This document shows, piece by piece, positions 23,547 through 34,286 of a DNA stretch of 64,000 nt. Below the pieces are notes generated by a model that worked only from the letters and a program-made list of their open reading frames with translations, did no database searches and had not been told where the DNA came from. Position numbers and translations under genes: made by a program. Location of the stretch: NCBI RefSeq assembly GCF_011386835.1, contig NC_088797.1:63079587-63143586 (forward strand), given 5' to 3'. Origin of the DNA: Chrysemys picta bellii (lineage: Eukaryota; Chordata; Testudines; Emydidae). Position 1 is the first letter of the stretch. Each line of letters begins with the position of its first letter.

Positions 23547-23679
23547 GGTATGTGATGGGGGTGTATAAACCCCACACTAGTACTGAAGGAATTAAAGAGC
23601 TCCCCTTCCAGCCCCCCTCTGCAGTAAGAAGGAATGGACCCCCCCTCACAACCACCAGGCCACACTTCCATCACATACC
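23547..23679. repeat. Short inverted-repeat element
   Basis: GGTATGTGATGGGGGTGT at the left faces ACACTTCCATCACATACC at the right (16 of 18 bases pair). The 133-bp interior is C-rich and has no frame. It could be a MITE or the stub of a larger element. Confidence 0.5.
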
Positions 23680-25784
23680 AACCTTCATAGGCAGATTTCC
23701 CTCTCTCACTGCCCCCTGGGAGTGGAGAGCTGCCTGGTCACATGCTGCCCCTTTGCCCAGAGGGACTGTTCTGGGGAGCAGTGTGATTGGCCTCTTTCCA
23801 GGCTGGCAGTGGCTGTCACATGCAGCCAGCCCTGTCCAGCAAGTCCATGGCTGATCTGAGCTCCAGGGGCTGTGTGAGGTTTGGGAATTCCCATGCACAT
23901 GACTGGCCGTGCCCATTGGCTGTGCTCATGTTGCTCGGCACTGAACGAGGCTGCTCCTGGAAGGAGGCTGTGTTCAGGGAGCCCAGTAAATCTGCAAGCC
24001 AGCTCCAGCTCCCACAGGGGCTCACCCACACACGGGCACCACCTACTGGCAGGCGGGAGGGGACACAGAGGCTGTGGTCAGATCAGAGTTTTAGGCTCTT
24101 CCATACCAATGAAACAGCCACCAAACAGCTTCTGCTCTCTTGAACAGGAGACTAAGCTGCTAGCTCAGCATCTGTGAAGTGAGTTGATGTAAACTCTGCC
24201 TGAGCTATGGGGCTGAGATGGCCAGGTCTGGCCGTGGCTTCGTGTCTGGCTGCTCCACCACGCAGCTGAGAAAACGTGGCCCTTCACCAGAGGATGTTGT
24301 GCCTGGACCCACCCCTCTCTTCCTGCGGCTTGCTAGTCTCCACACTCCCAGGTTTGGATTCGGGCTGTGGATTGGTGGGTGAGGAAATGGGATCTGATAG
24401 AAGAGAGATCCCTCACGCAGGCCCCAGCCTGTCACTGGGCTCTCAGGGAAGTGCTGATGTGTCCGGGGCCAGAGACTGAATGTACCAGGCCCGCACTATG
24501 GGACCAGGGTCTCTTGGAGAGAACAACCCTGCAGAATGGTAACATGACGCTCAGTGTGGCCTGAGACACAGCGACCATTGCTTTAAGGACTTGAGTGATG
24601 CCGTTTTAGCCCTCCCTGAATTCTCCGTGAGCAGCCAAAGAAATCCCTTGATTAGGTAACACTGAGCAGAGAGCAGCCAGTGCTGTGTTTGCATCCTGGG
24701 GCTGGGCTAGGAAGCTGGATTTCTTCCCTTGATGGGAAGCTACCTTGTTTTTTGGCAGAACCAGCCACCAGCTGTGAACTAGCTGCAGCCCTATGAGTTG
24801 AATTTGATCTGACATTTTGAGGTTGAGCCTTGGTTTTATTGCTGATTTTAATACCATTGGGTGGCCAGAGCAAATGAGCCTGGCCAACGCATATGGCTGG
24901 GCTGCGCCTACCCGAGCCCTGGAGTCAAAGCATGCAAGCATTTGCTGAAGGTTTTGGTGGGAGACTCCAGAGCCGTAACCCCAGCCGTGTTTGCTCACTT
25001 AGCAAGGGACTGCCTTTGGAACTGCTCCATGGACTTGATTAAATGTGACTGATGCTATTGTCCAGGTTTCCATTTGTGCAGTTTTCTGCACTGATTCATC
25101 TCTGATAACGTTGTGCTTTCATTGTGGGAAGCTGTTTCTAAACAGTCATAACATACCTAGCTGAGAATAGTAATCATACAGGAGACCACTCCTCAGCCAC
25201 GGAGAGCCAGGCCCTCACAAGGCTCAGTCTTCAGCATCTGGGCACAGCAGGGTGCCGCTCTGGGAGCCAGAGTCTGGTAGTCGGTGTGTGTCACCGCACC
25301 AGCAACGGGCTCTTGTGTGCAAACTGGAGAGGAGAGCTCTCCATTCAGGTTGGCGTCCCAAGGCTGTTAGCCCCGAATGGCTCTGTCTGAAGAATGCCAA
25401 ATACAGTTTGGGGGAGAAGAACTTCTAACCGGTGGATCCTTTACAGCCTGAAACTGACATTTATTTATGATCAGGTGTTGAAAGTGCCTGTCTTAGGGTC
25501 TCTAGGTGCTTGTACGGAATATATTAAAACTTATGACCTCAGGGTAACTCTCCAGTGCTTTTATAGATCAATAAATCTCTTACCCCGGAACAGACAGCTC
25601 CAGTGTATCGCCATTTGCAAACTAAACTACCAATCCAAAGACAAAGGGCTAAATCCACCCTCTGCAGCAGCTCCAGGCAGAGCATTCCTGGCAGGGGACG
25701 TTTGCCAGGGAGGAGACTGTAGCAGTAGGAAACAGCCAACAGCTCTGAATCTGTGTCTGGACAAGAAGGATCACCCCAGACATG
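23680..25784. other. No recognised feature
   Basis: GC-richer DNA with overlapping short open frames on both strands, as expected by chance at this composition. No domains, repeats or RNA genes recognised. Confidence 0.45.
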
Positions 25785-25968
25785 TCCCCGGCGTTGTGCT
25801 CCACTCCAGTCACATGCCCCACAGTGTGCACTGCCCCAGCCACACGCTTTGTGTTGTGCACTCTGCCAGCCCCATGTAGTGCACTGCCCCAGCCATGTGC
25901 CCTGTATTGTGCACCATCCCAGCCACATCCCTTACATTTCGCACTGCCTCTGCCATGTGGTTCTTCCA
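25785..25968. repeat. Degenerate minisatellite, period about 30 bp, roughly six units
   Basis: The phrase 'gtgcactgccccagccacat', with variants, recurs about six times, each followed by a variable 'gccctgtgttgt'-like spacer. Overlapping open frames here translate to Cys/His/Pro-rich repeats, which simply reflect the tandem unit. Confidence 0.8.
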
Positions 25969-26404
25969 AGGTGATGAGAAATGGCGAGTGTTCTTGCAGT
26001 GGCCCATTCAGCCGGTATCACACTGTACTTGATCTTCTCGGAGCATGGTAGGTGCAGTGAAATTTCACTGGCACCAGATGCAGCGCGAGGGGTGAAGCAG
26101 TGGAATTCCTGGAACACCTCCACAGGACAACTCTGCGAGCAACATGAGTCCATCCAGAATTTCTGCCTGCAGGACTCCATGCCAACCCAGAGAGACAGCA
26201 GCCTGTGCTGTGCACCACCGACTGGCCCTGGCGACCGTGGGGGTCTCTGCTGCCCCTGCTAATACAGAACCTTCCTGGCGTGGCAGCTCAGGAGGGAGGG
26301 GTGCCAGGCGTTGTGTTTGTGTCTGCCTGGCACAGGCTACCCCCCTGCAGTGTTTATGCACCGTGACCCAAGCAAGTGCCTTTCTATCAACCTGGCATTG
26401 TCCC

Positions 26405-26506
26405 TGCTAGGGGTGAGGTTGGCATAGCTTCATCTCTCCGTGGTATGGATTTTTCACCCCCGTGAGAGATGGAGCTATGCAGATGTAAGTTCCCAGTGTA
26501 GACCAG
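26405..26506. repeat. MITE fragment with subterminal hairpin
   Basis: 'gcatagcttcatctctc' pairs with 'gagagatggagctatgc' (16/17). The block ends 'agtgtagaccagcctc', the terminal phrase also found at 28281-28294. The left terminus is not seen. Confidence 0.6.
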
Positions 26507-26867
26507 CCTCACTGATTCAAATAGCAAACCTCGACTGCCATAAAAATGAGCCATTGATGAAGCTTTGGTGCTTTAATGACAGCTTTGTTCATATAATCCC
26601 CCCATGAATTCCCGGTAGCACAGTCTGGCTTTTTATAGTCAGCCCAAAACAGGACTTAAAAGGTTAGCTCGTAAAAGGAAGCAGACATAAAGGATGGTTT
26701 ATATCAATTTGTAAACTTGCCTAAGTGTTATTCTAGTTAATAAAGTGCTAGATACTGCCAGAATATTTGCAGGGGCCCAGAAATTCCAGGGATCAGTGCT
26801 GCATTATGAACTTCAGTGCTCAGCAATAGCTACTTAGAAGCTGCTTAGGAAAGATGATTTGACTCTG

Positions 26868-27136
26868 GGCTTGTCTTCACTACCCGCCTGGATCGGCGGG
26901 TAGAAATCGATCTCTCAGGGATCGAATTATTGCGTCTCGTCGGGACACGAAAATCGATCCCTGAATTGACGTGCTTACTCCACCAGCCCAGTGACGGGGG
27001 AGCCACGGCAGTCGATTTGCCGCCATCCTCACAGCGGGGTAAGTCAGCTCGGATACGTCGAATTCAGCTACACTATTCGCGTAGCTGAATTTGCGTATCT
27101 TAAATCACCTCCCTCCCTCCCCAGTGTAGACCTAGC
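26868..27136. mobile_element. MITE (non-autonomous DNA transposon), 269 bp
   Basis: The left end GGCTTGTCTTCACT and right end AGTGTAGACCTAGC are imperfect inverted repeats. Both sides are flanked by 'ctctg'. The interior is rich in 'tcgat' words and has no transposase frame. It was probably moved by an enzyme encoded elsewhere. Confidence 0.75.
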
Positions 27137-28018
27137 CTCTGTGATTTAAAACATTCCGACTGCTTTTGCATTCTCAAGCCATTGCACATCCCGGAGCCAC
27201 CACTGACAGCAGAAGTGTACTCTGTTGAGCACCAAAGATCAATGAAAAGATCAAGGTTCCCTGCATCATACCAGTGCTATCAGATTCAAATTGCATGGTT
27301 TTTATTTTCTAAATTAATGTTGTCCTGGGTAAACATCAAATTTCATTCACTTCACCTGGATAATTTATGGGAGATAAAGTGAGAATGAGGCATACTTTCT
27401 CAAACTCTTATCTCCCTTAAACAATGGCTGTAAGTGCTCTAGCTGTTTTAAGCACATAAACGTTTTATTCTCATGCCCACATATGGCTTTTATAACTCAC
27501 AGCAACATACCACCACTTGTGGTTAGCAAAGAGTTTATACTGTGGGATAGTCGCAACCCATCCATCTCCTTTTTAAAGGACCCGTCATCATTTACTCTTT
27601 TTCTCTGCTTTTTTTCAGATTAATAATTGGAAGTACCTGGACTCATCTCAGCCTGGGCTGGGGAAGCTGCATTTCTTCACCAGTCTCTGATACTGACTCA
27701 TTTACGAATCGCACTAGAGGAATCAGAATCACAATGGACGTGATACCCTAGAACAGGTTAATTTGGAGCTTGTAGGGGCTGCCAAAAAGCATCCTCTGGC
27801 AGTACAATCCGCCAACAGGAGTGTGTCCTGAGATTGTAACGGGCCCCAGCTTGAGTGTCATCTCCAACTGGCCAGGGTATTTTTCCTAATGGGCCATTCA
27901 TCTTTGTTTAAAGTCAGTAGTTATTTGTATGACTCACTCCTAGACTCTTAGAGTGATGCTGTAAACATGACATCTTCCTACTGAACAGGTTTCTTCTCTG
28001 AGGCATCTGCTTTCTTAT
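27137..28018. other. No recognised repeat; possible conserved non-coding DNA
   Basis: AT-rich, non-repetitive looking DNA with no long open frame and no known element. Conservation cannot be judged from one sequence. Confidence 0.3.
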
Positions 28019-28023
28019 CTGAG

Positions 28024-28293
28024 GGCTGGTCTACACTTAAAAAGGTACAATGGCACAGCTGTAGCACTTCAGTGTAGACACTACCTATGCCAATGGGAGG
28101 GGTTCTTCTGTCGGCTTAGGTAACCCACCTCCCCATGAGACAGTAGCTAGGCTGCCAGAAGAATTCTTCCATCAACCTAGCACTGCCTACAAGGGGACTT
28201 AGATCGGCTTAACTACACCACTCAGAGGTGTGGCTTTTTCACACCTCTGACACATGTAGTTAAACTGATCTACATTTCTAGTGTAGACCAGGC
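28024..28293. mobile_element. MITE, 270 bp, with subterminal palindrome
   Basis: Left GGCTGGTCTACACTT and right end GTGTAGACCAGGC form an inverted repeat. 'ctgag' lies on both sides. Near the right end, 'cttaactacaccactcagag' and the following 'gtgtg' pair with 'cacacctctgacacatgtag', giving a strong hairpin at about 28207-28263. No coding capacity. Confidence 0.78.
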
Positions 28294-28740
28294 CTGAGAA
28301 AAATCTGTCTGCAGACTGCCAAGGCAACACAGCTGTCAGAGAGGGAGAGGATGCCACAGTAACCTAAGGGCCAGTTGCAAAACCTTTTATGATAGGTGAA
28401 AATACCTAAGCCAGAAAGGGCCCAGCCTGATTTTCAGACCCGGGGCAGTTTGCGGGATGGGAGGTAGAACAAACATCTTGTCTTGTAACATGACCACCTT
28501 TGCTCTGGTCTCAGAGACATACTAACAACAGACCTCACTGGACCATTTCCACAGTCCCTATTCAGAGCAGAATGGCTTGTGGATTGAACTGCTGCAAGTC
28601 CCGAGGGCCCCTTTACTGTGTCCTGTCGGATTCATTTCCTCTCAACCTGAGTTTAGACCCTTCTCTTTGCTCATTCACAGGTGATAGCCATTTAATGAGC
28701 AGAGTGATCTGCAATAGGAGATCTGCCCATCAAACTGAAA

Positions 28741-29110
28741 AGTAAGCTCCAGAAGACAGTAATTAGGCCAGCCCTTTTGCATAGCTCCAAATGCCAGACA
28801 CTGAGGAAGAGACAGGAGCAGAACTTGAATACAGTGGAAAAGAAAATGTTAAGATAGGTTCTTGGAGTTACTGGGAGAGCTCATGTTTGGAATGAATGAA
28901 ATAAGGGAATTGTGAAGATGGCACCAATTATAAAAAAGCGGAGGGAATCCAAGATTAGATGGTTTGGGCACGTAAAAAGAAGATCAGAAGAATATACAGG
29001 AAACAGGATGTTAAACTTAGAAATGGAGGGTAAGAGAAGGGTTGCAAGACCCAAAACTAGATGGATGGCTGTCATACAAAACGGTTTAATTAGCTGTGAA
29101 GTTTCTGTGA
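28741..29110 (+). mobile_element. RTE-like LINE fragment, end of reverse transcriptase
   Basis: Plus-strand translation of 28912-29098 contains ESKIRWFGHVKRRSEEY and KRRVARPKTRWM. This is the pattern of an RWFGHV motif followed by GRPxxRW that marks the C-terminal end of RTE/BovB-type ORF2. Broken upstream frames give TLRKRQEQNLNTVEKKML. The copy is truncated at both ends and interrupted by stops. Other LINE clades with the same tail motif cannot be excluded. Confidence 0.72.
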
Positions 29111-29857
29111 CTGGCTGTGTGGGTTGGGCAAGAGATGACATGGGAGAGTCCCAGGGAGGTAAGCAAGGAGATGCATCTAAGGCTCTTGTTTGTCAACATG
29201 AATGCTAATGAGAGGATGACAGGTCCGGGGCGTTTCACCACCACAGCTGATAAGGAATCAGTGAGCTCCTTTATGAATCTGTCTCCCCTTCATAGGAAAA
29301 TCATTTATTCAGCTGTTCTTGAGGAAAATATTTTAAATTCATCTTCAGATAATTGACATTCCCTAGGATCTAGAAGGGTAAGTATTTCCCGGAAAGGATT
29401 CTAGGATCATGTCAGAATGACCTGTTTTATTATTCTTGTCTTCTTCACAATAATGTGTGGATTAAATATGACTCAAACCTTCTGCCAACTATGCAGAAGT
29501 GCCAGAATAGTGACTTCAAATCTAAAGCAGGGACTAAGATGAATATGCATTAATAATTCTGAAGCTGGTATTTCCATGACATCGCCCAGAAGACAAGGAA
29601 TAAATTACTGTAGTTGGTAATGTAGTTATTTAGGAACACACAGAACAGTAGCATGAAAAGGGCTGTTGCTTGAATGGATCACTGCTCTTGGAGAAGCTCC
29701 ACTGCCAAGAACGTTTCTGAGGGAAGAATCCGCTGCCTGTCTATTGCATTTGTCAGGAGCCTCTTACTGCACTCTACAGACACTGCGAACCAGAGCTAGC
29801 ACCTGAACTCCTCTTCCATTTGCGTGTATGGCTACACAGGGAATGGCCATTATCTGC
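29111..29857. other. No recognised feature
   Basis: AT-rich non-coding DNA, without any known repeat signature that I can see. Confidence 0.4.
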
Positions 29858-31020
29858 TTAGCCACTATTTAGCAGTAGCCTAAGGCCAAGGGTTGTCCGC
29901 CTCTTCGGCAGAACCCATAGGAACAAACATGCAGGCATCTCCACTTGACTTTCAGACAGGTCTGTTGGGGAGGTTCTGGATGTGCTTGAGGAATTTTGGG
30001 GCGTGACCTGTGAGTTGGACCCATGTCCATCTTGCCCAGTAGAGTCCAGTGTCATGCTGTGGCTTCCACTACTTCTGGGGGTGATCCATCCTTTCCTTCA
30101 GGAGAGCTGGGTTCCAGCATCATCTGGGCATGGATCCAAAACTGCTTGAAGACGGCCGTTGGCTTTGGTGACCGTTGGAGCAGGCTCCTAAAGAAGTGAC
30201 TGCTAGTTCCGTGCTCCAGAGAATCTCCCCATTCTGACTCTCTCTGCTGGGGGAAGTTCATGGGGGGCAGCCCCTCTGGCAGTAGCAGGAGTCCTGGGAA
30301 GGTCCCTGGGGTGGGTTTGAGGGGGGGGGGGGATGAGGTTGTACAGGTTCTGTTGGAGTTGTTTGGGGAGGGACTTGATGATATCCTTAAATTCCTGGGT
30401 GAATTGTGGTGTGGGATCGTCTTTGAGTTTTTTGAGATGGGGTCAGAGAATTGGCTGATCTCGTTAATGAGGTCCTCGTGGTTGAGAACTACGATGACAC
30501 CTTCTTTGTCTGCTGGTGTGGTCATTGTCTGGTGGTTGGATTTCAGGGAATATATAGCTGTACTCTCAGCAGTGGAGAGGTTGAGGTGGATGTGATGTTT
30601 GTTAAGGATTTCACAGTCCGTTTTTTCCCCTGAAGCAATCAATGTAACAATCAAGTGTGTGGTTTCGTCCAATGTGAAGTGTCTAGTGAGATGATTCTTT
30701 TCTCTTATGACTGTCAAGGGGGGCGGAGGGAGAGCGTGGTAGTTATGGGGGGTGTCATCATTGTTCTGAAAGAATTCTTTGAGGCAGAGTCAGCGAAAGA
30801 ATTCTTCTAGCTCGCCACATGTTAGTATGGTATTAGTTTCTGTGGTGAGGCAGAAGTTCAGTCCCTTGGCGAGTACAGATAATTCAGCTCTTGTTAGGGG
30901 TAGTCTTGATAAATTGATGATTCTGTAGCGTCCATGTGATGGGTCTTGGTGCCATAGTTTCTCTTGGAGGTGATGTTCTGTGAGTTTGGAGTTGTTGGAG
31001 TTGGTTCCACTTTCAGGTTT
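29858..31020 (-). pseudogene. Penelope-like element, N-terminal reverse-transcriptase region (broken)
   Basis: On the minus strand, about 30905-30805 encodes LTRAELSVLAKGLNFCLT and ELEEFFR, then a stop, then LCLKEFFQNNDD. 30717-30052 is one open frame containing STAIYSLKSNHQTMTTPADK and GVIVVLNHEDLINE. KGLNFC, KPADKGG and IVVLNRxDY-like motifs in this order are typical of Penelope-like RTs upstream of the palm. Another frame gives DPTPQFTQEFKDIIKSLP, so a frameshift lies near 30450. The catalytic palm and the GIY-YIG endonuclease are not visible. The part below about 30240 is not clearly related. Confidence 0.68.
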
Positions 31021-32162
31021 TTTTGTTATATATGTGTCGTTTCTTGCAAGAAAGAGAGCCTACATTCTGTCCCTCAACAGCCCCGAAACCTTTCTGTGTT
31101 CATGGTGTGAAATATGAGGTTCCCAGTCCAAACAGACCAGGAAAGGGCATTCGGCCTTGTGCAAAGCATAAATCATTTCTTCAAGCTGGGCAGTAATTCT
31201 GTGGTACATTGGAGTGTCTGTGTAATTGTTGGGAATATTTTATCTGTGGCAAACCTCTGTCGGCCCACATGATTAACAACAGCCCTTTTCCAGCCACATT
31301 TTCCAAGGGAGAGCTGCATGCAAACCTCAAGCAGCCCTTGTTTGGACGGCATGCTATCCCAGTTAGCATGATGGAAATCAGGTTCTGACATCTTCAGTGA
31401 TGCTAGTCAGTGCCCATGGCTCTGATCAAGGTTGTGGTAGTGCTGAATTCTACCAAACTGCCTGCAGTCCTTGCTCACCAGGGATTTCTCTGTGAAAGCT
31501 GGGTGAAAGCCCTCCAGATGGGCTGTTTTCCCCACTGTGCAACTTGTCCCTCAGATTTGTGTTAAAAAAGGAAGGTCGTTTTGTACAAACATCCTGCAGA
31601 ATTCCCAAAGTAACGGGAGCTTTAAACCTGCCCCGCAAGTGTGTCCAGTAAGAGGTTTCCGTAGATCTAGTAGTGCAGATTGCTGTCTTGAGGACTGACT
31701 CGGGCAGCTCCCCCACTGACAGCATACATCACTGCTTGAGCTGAAGATCCAGGTTCTGTAACGGACTCTCATCCTCTGTGGGTCAGGCACAGAAGTAGCC
31801 ACACAGCACACACTGTCCAGTGGGCTACACATGCCCAGGCGGATGCACTGAGCATGTGTGTGCAGCTAGGTCAGGCTAGAGGCCTGGACTTCAAAGGAAT
31901 TTAGGTGTTGTGATGCCGAGTGTCACACTGATTAACTTTTAGGTTCCTAGAAAAATCACAGGAACAACAATGTGATCCACACAGCCTGAGTTTTATGGGG
32001 AGAGATCAGTGCCTTAGAATGGGATCCATAATAGCCAGCAGGCTAGGCAGGGCGCCACCTAGGCTAGCCAATGAGAGATGCCGATGAGAAGAGTGCATGC
32101 GCTCTGGTAGGCAGCTTCTGAGCATGATTCCTGGATTGCTCAGGGGCTTAGGTGGGAGATTT
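31021..32162. other. No recognised feature
   Basis: No gene, RNA or named repeat recognised. Short frames on the minus strand at 31173-31832 overlap each other and show no domain. Confidence 0.4.
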
Positions 32163-32262
32163 GATGTCTGGACACTGCGTAAGCTTGAAAGCTTGTCCCT
32201 CTCACCAACAGCAGTCGATCCAATAAAAGATATTACCCTACCCACCTAGTCTCTCTGGACAC
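32163..32262 (+). repeat. Possible Penelope-like 3' end fragment
   Basis: 'aagcttgaaagcttgtccct' and 'ccaataaaagatattaccct' match, from memory, a dispersed vertebrate repeat associated with Penelope-like 3' ends. A different but related-looking tail occurs at 50956-51085. Assignment is tentative. Confidence 0.4.
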
Positions 32263-32480
32263 CTAGAGGGAGGCAGCAGGGTGCATGCCCAGGGACAGAA
32301 ACATAGGCACCAAGGGAACTTCTACCCTGAAAATGTAGGTGCTGAGCAAATTTAGGCACCTACAGAGTTCAGGAAGAGTTTTGTGGGTGCAACGGGGCCT
32401 AAAACTGAGACTTAGGTGCCTAAACCCCAGACTTAGGCAACTGAGTTTGGGGTTTAGGCACCCAAGTATCTTTGTGAATC
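32263..32480. repeat. Dispersed repeat built on TTAGGCACC/GGTGCCTAA words
   Basis: 'ttaggcacctacag', 'cttaggtgcctaaacccc' and 'ggggtttaggcacccaag' recur in both orientations. The same vocabulary occurs at 55095-55560. Probably a decayed DNA transposon. Confidence 0.5.
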
Positions 32481-32684
32481 CACCCATTGTTTCTCTGCAC
32501 AAGTTTCTGAGAACTCTCAGATTTCGGTGCGTTAAAAGGGGCTGATTTTTGGCTCATCTGGACCCATAAGGCATGGAGCCGTGGTGGCATAATTCTGGGC
32601 ATAGTGACTGATAAAGCAGATAGCAGTGTGGGGTTCATTGGCAGGGAGGTACATAATTAGAGGCTGGGGAAGACTATGACCGAG

Positions 32685-32950
32685 AGGCATTGATGAGATT
32701 GAGACAATTTACCTTGGCAAAGGAGCAAATAAGAGGGGACGCAATTAAAGGCTACAAGATAACAATTAGTCTAGAGAAGGGAGATCGGGAGTTTCTGTTC
32801 CTGTCTCATAACACAAGGACAAGGGGGCAATCAACAACATTAAAAGATGGAAAATTCAAAACCAAGTACAGGAAATATTTTTTCACATAATGCACAAGAG
32901 ACACGTGGGACTCTCTGCCACAAGATACCATTAAAGCCCAAAGCTACCAC
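32685..32950 (+). mobile_element. CR1/L3-like LINE 3' coding fragment
   Basis: Plus-strand translation of 32690-32890 has KEQIRGDAIKGYKITISLEK, then FLFLSHNTRTRGQ and KYRKYFFT. These are the RGD and YFFT segments near the C terminus of CR1-type ORF2. It is interrupted before and after. Confidence 0.78.
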
Positions 32951-32954
32951 GGTA

Positions 32955-33489
32955 TGACATTTCTGTGGGTTTTTGCACCTTTCCATGAAGCAGCCAGCAC
33001 TGCTCAGCATCAGAGCCTAAACTGGATGGACCCTGGGCTGATGAGATCTGGCAGTGCCTCGATTACAATTAGCTCCTGTGACTGGAGCAATTGGGATTTA
33101 GTGAAACATTCCCCATGGTCGGTGTGTACCAGCTGGGTTTGCAATGGGTGTGGCAGAGCTCTGGGAATGCCACGATGCCCTGACCCTCAGGAATCTGCAT
33201 GCACTCTCTCCTTGCTTCAGAAGAGGTCACACTTCAGGGTCCTTCTGAGGTATGTGGCCTGGTAAACTTGTTCAGTCTCCTGCATTTCCTGAGCTTCAGC
33301 TGGACAGATGACTTTTGGCTTTAACTGACGCTTTGTGGAAAGAAAAAAGCAAATGTAAATTGATGGCTCATTAGTAGCTGAGCAGCTGCTCCCATTCTGT
33401 CTTGTACTCGCTCACAATAAAGTGTCATTCACCTTCATTCTGTTGGCATTCACCATGTCATTGCCAATACTGCCCATTGCCCGGGGGGA
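32955..33489. other. No recognised repeat
   Basis: The AT-balanced stretch 33295-33470 just before the SINE looks non-repetitive and could be conserved non-coding DNA. No gene recognised. Confidence 0.3.
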
Positions 33490-33692
33490 TTTTTTTTTTT
33501 TTTTAAATGGAGATATCCCATCTCCTAGAACTGGAAGGGACCTTGAAAGGTCATCGAGTCCAGCCCCCTGCCTTCACTAGCAGGACCAAGTACTGATTTT
33601 GCCCCAGATCCCTAAGTGGCCCCCTCAAGGATTGAACTCACAACCCTGGGTTTAGCAGGCCAATGCTCAAACCACTGAGCTACCCCTCCCCA
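33490..33692 (-). mobile_element. tRNA-derived SINE, turtle pol III (Cry I) type
   Basis: Read on the minus strand it starts 'ggggaggggtagctcagtgg' at 33692 with an A box (TAGCTCAGTGG) and continues to a B box (GGTTGTGAGTTCAATCC). A tRNA-unrelated body follows, with 'ccccctgccttcactagca' and 'ggtcccttccagttctagga' phrases (strand varies). It ends in an A-rich tail, seen as T's at 33490-33504. I recall this exact structure as the tortoise pol III SINE of cryptodiran turtles. The copy is nearly full length. Its body resembles a CR1 3' tail, consistent with mobilisation by CR1-type enzymes. Confidence 0.88.
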
Positions 33693-34286
33693 CCTTCACA
33701 ATAAATGAAGATTTATTGTGGATTGTGCTTGTCGTGTTGAAGGTGTGTGTTGGGATGAGAGATGCTAAGATTTTACTAGCATCCTTACATCACTAAATAG
33801 TCCATTGTGAGTCAGGATTATATGCCCACTGACTTTGGCCTGCTTTGCACTAGAAACCACAGCACAAAGATCCATTCAAACAGAAAAGCAGGAACCCAAA
33901 GCAAAGCCACGTGGACACCGGAAACTGAAAATAAACGTGGCTCTCAGGATGCCCAGGACTGGGAGTCAGCTTGTCACCCCGCTGCCTCCAGCAAGAGGAA
34001 GAATGAATTGTGCTTAACTGGGTATCAGCTCCCTGACATCACCAGCCTGGTGCCCACCCAAACAATTTCCTCTGCGTTGTGCCAGCCCGCAGGTTAACCC
34101 TTCACAGGTTAACAATAGGTGCACCTCAGTCCCCAAGCCCCCTTGAATCCTTTCCCTGTGATATCTGGCCCATCTCTGGCTACTCACAGAAACACCAGGT
34201 TTGCTGTCCCCATGGGGACAGTGTACACACCAACTTCTTTGATTCAACTGAGGATCAGCTCGTATATAACATCACAGCACTGAGAT
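33693..34286. other. No recognised feature
   Basis: Nothing recognised; open frames are short and without domains. Confidence 0.4.

Noticed and set aside
23706..24177. Overlapping 70-118-residue frames on both strands
   Set aside because: They overlap on opposite strands in GC-richer DNA, show no domain and no splice-like order; chance frames.
25394..26410. Cys/His/Pro-rich frames on both strands suggesting a zinc-finger protein
   Set aside because: The regular Cys/His spacing comes from the 30-bp minisatellite and appears on both strands.
33681..33692. A functional tRNA gene from the A/B-box sequence
   Set aside because: The boxes belong to the SINE head; the cloverleaf is not closed and a SINE body follows.
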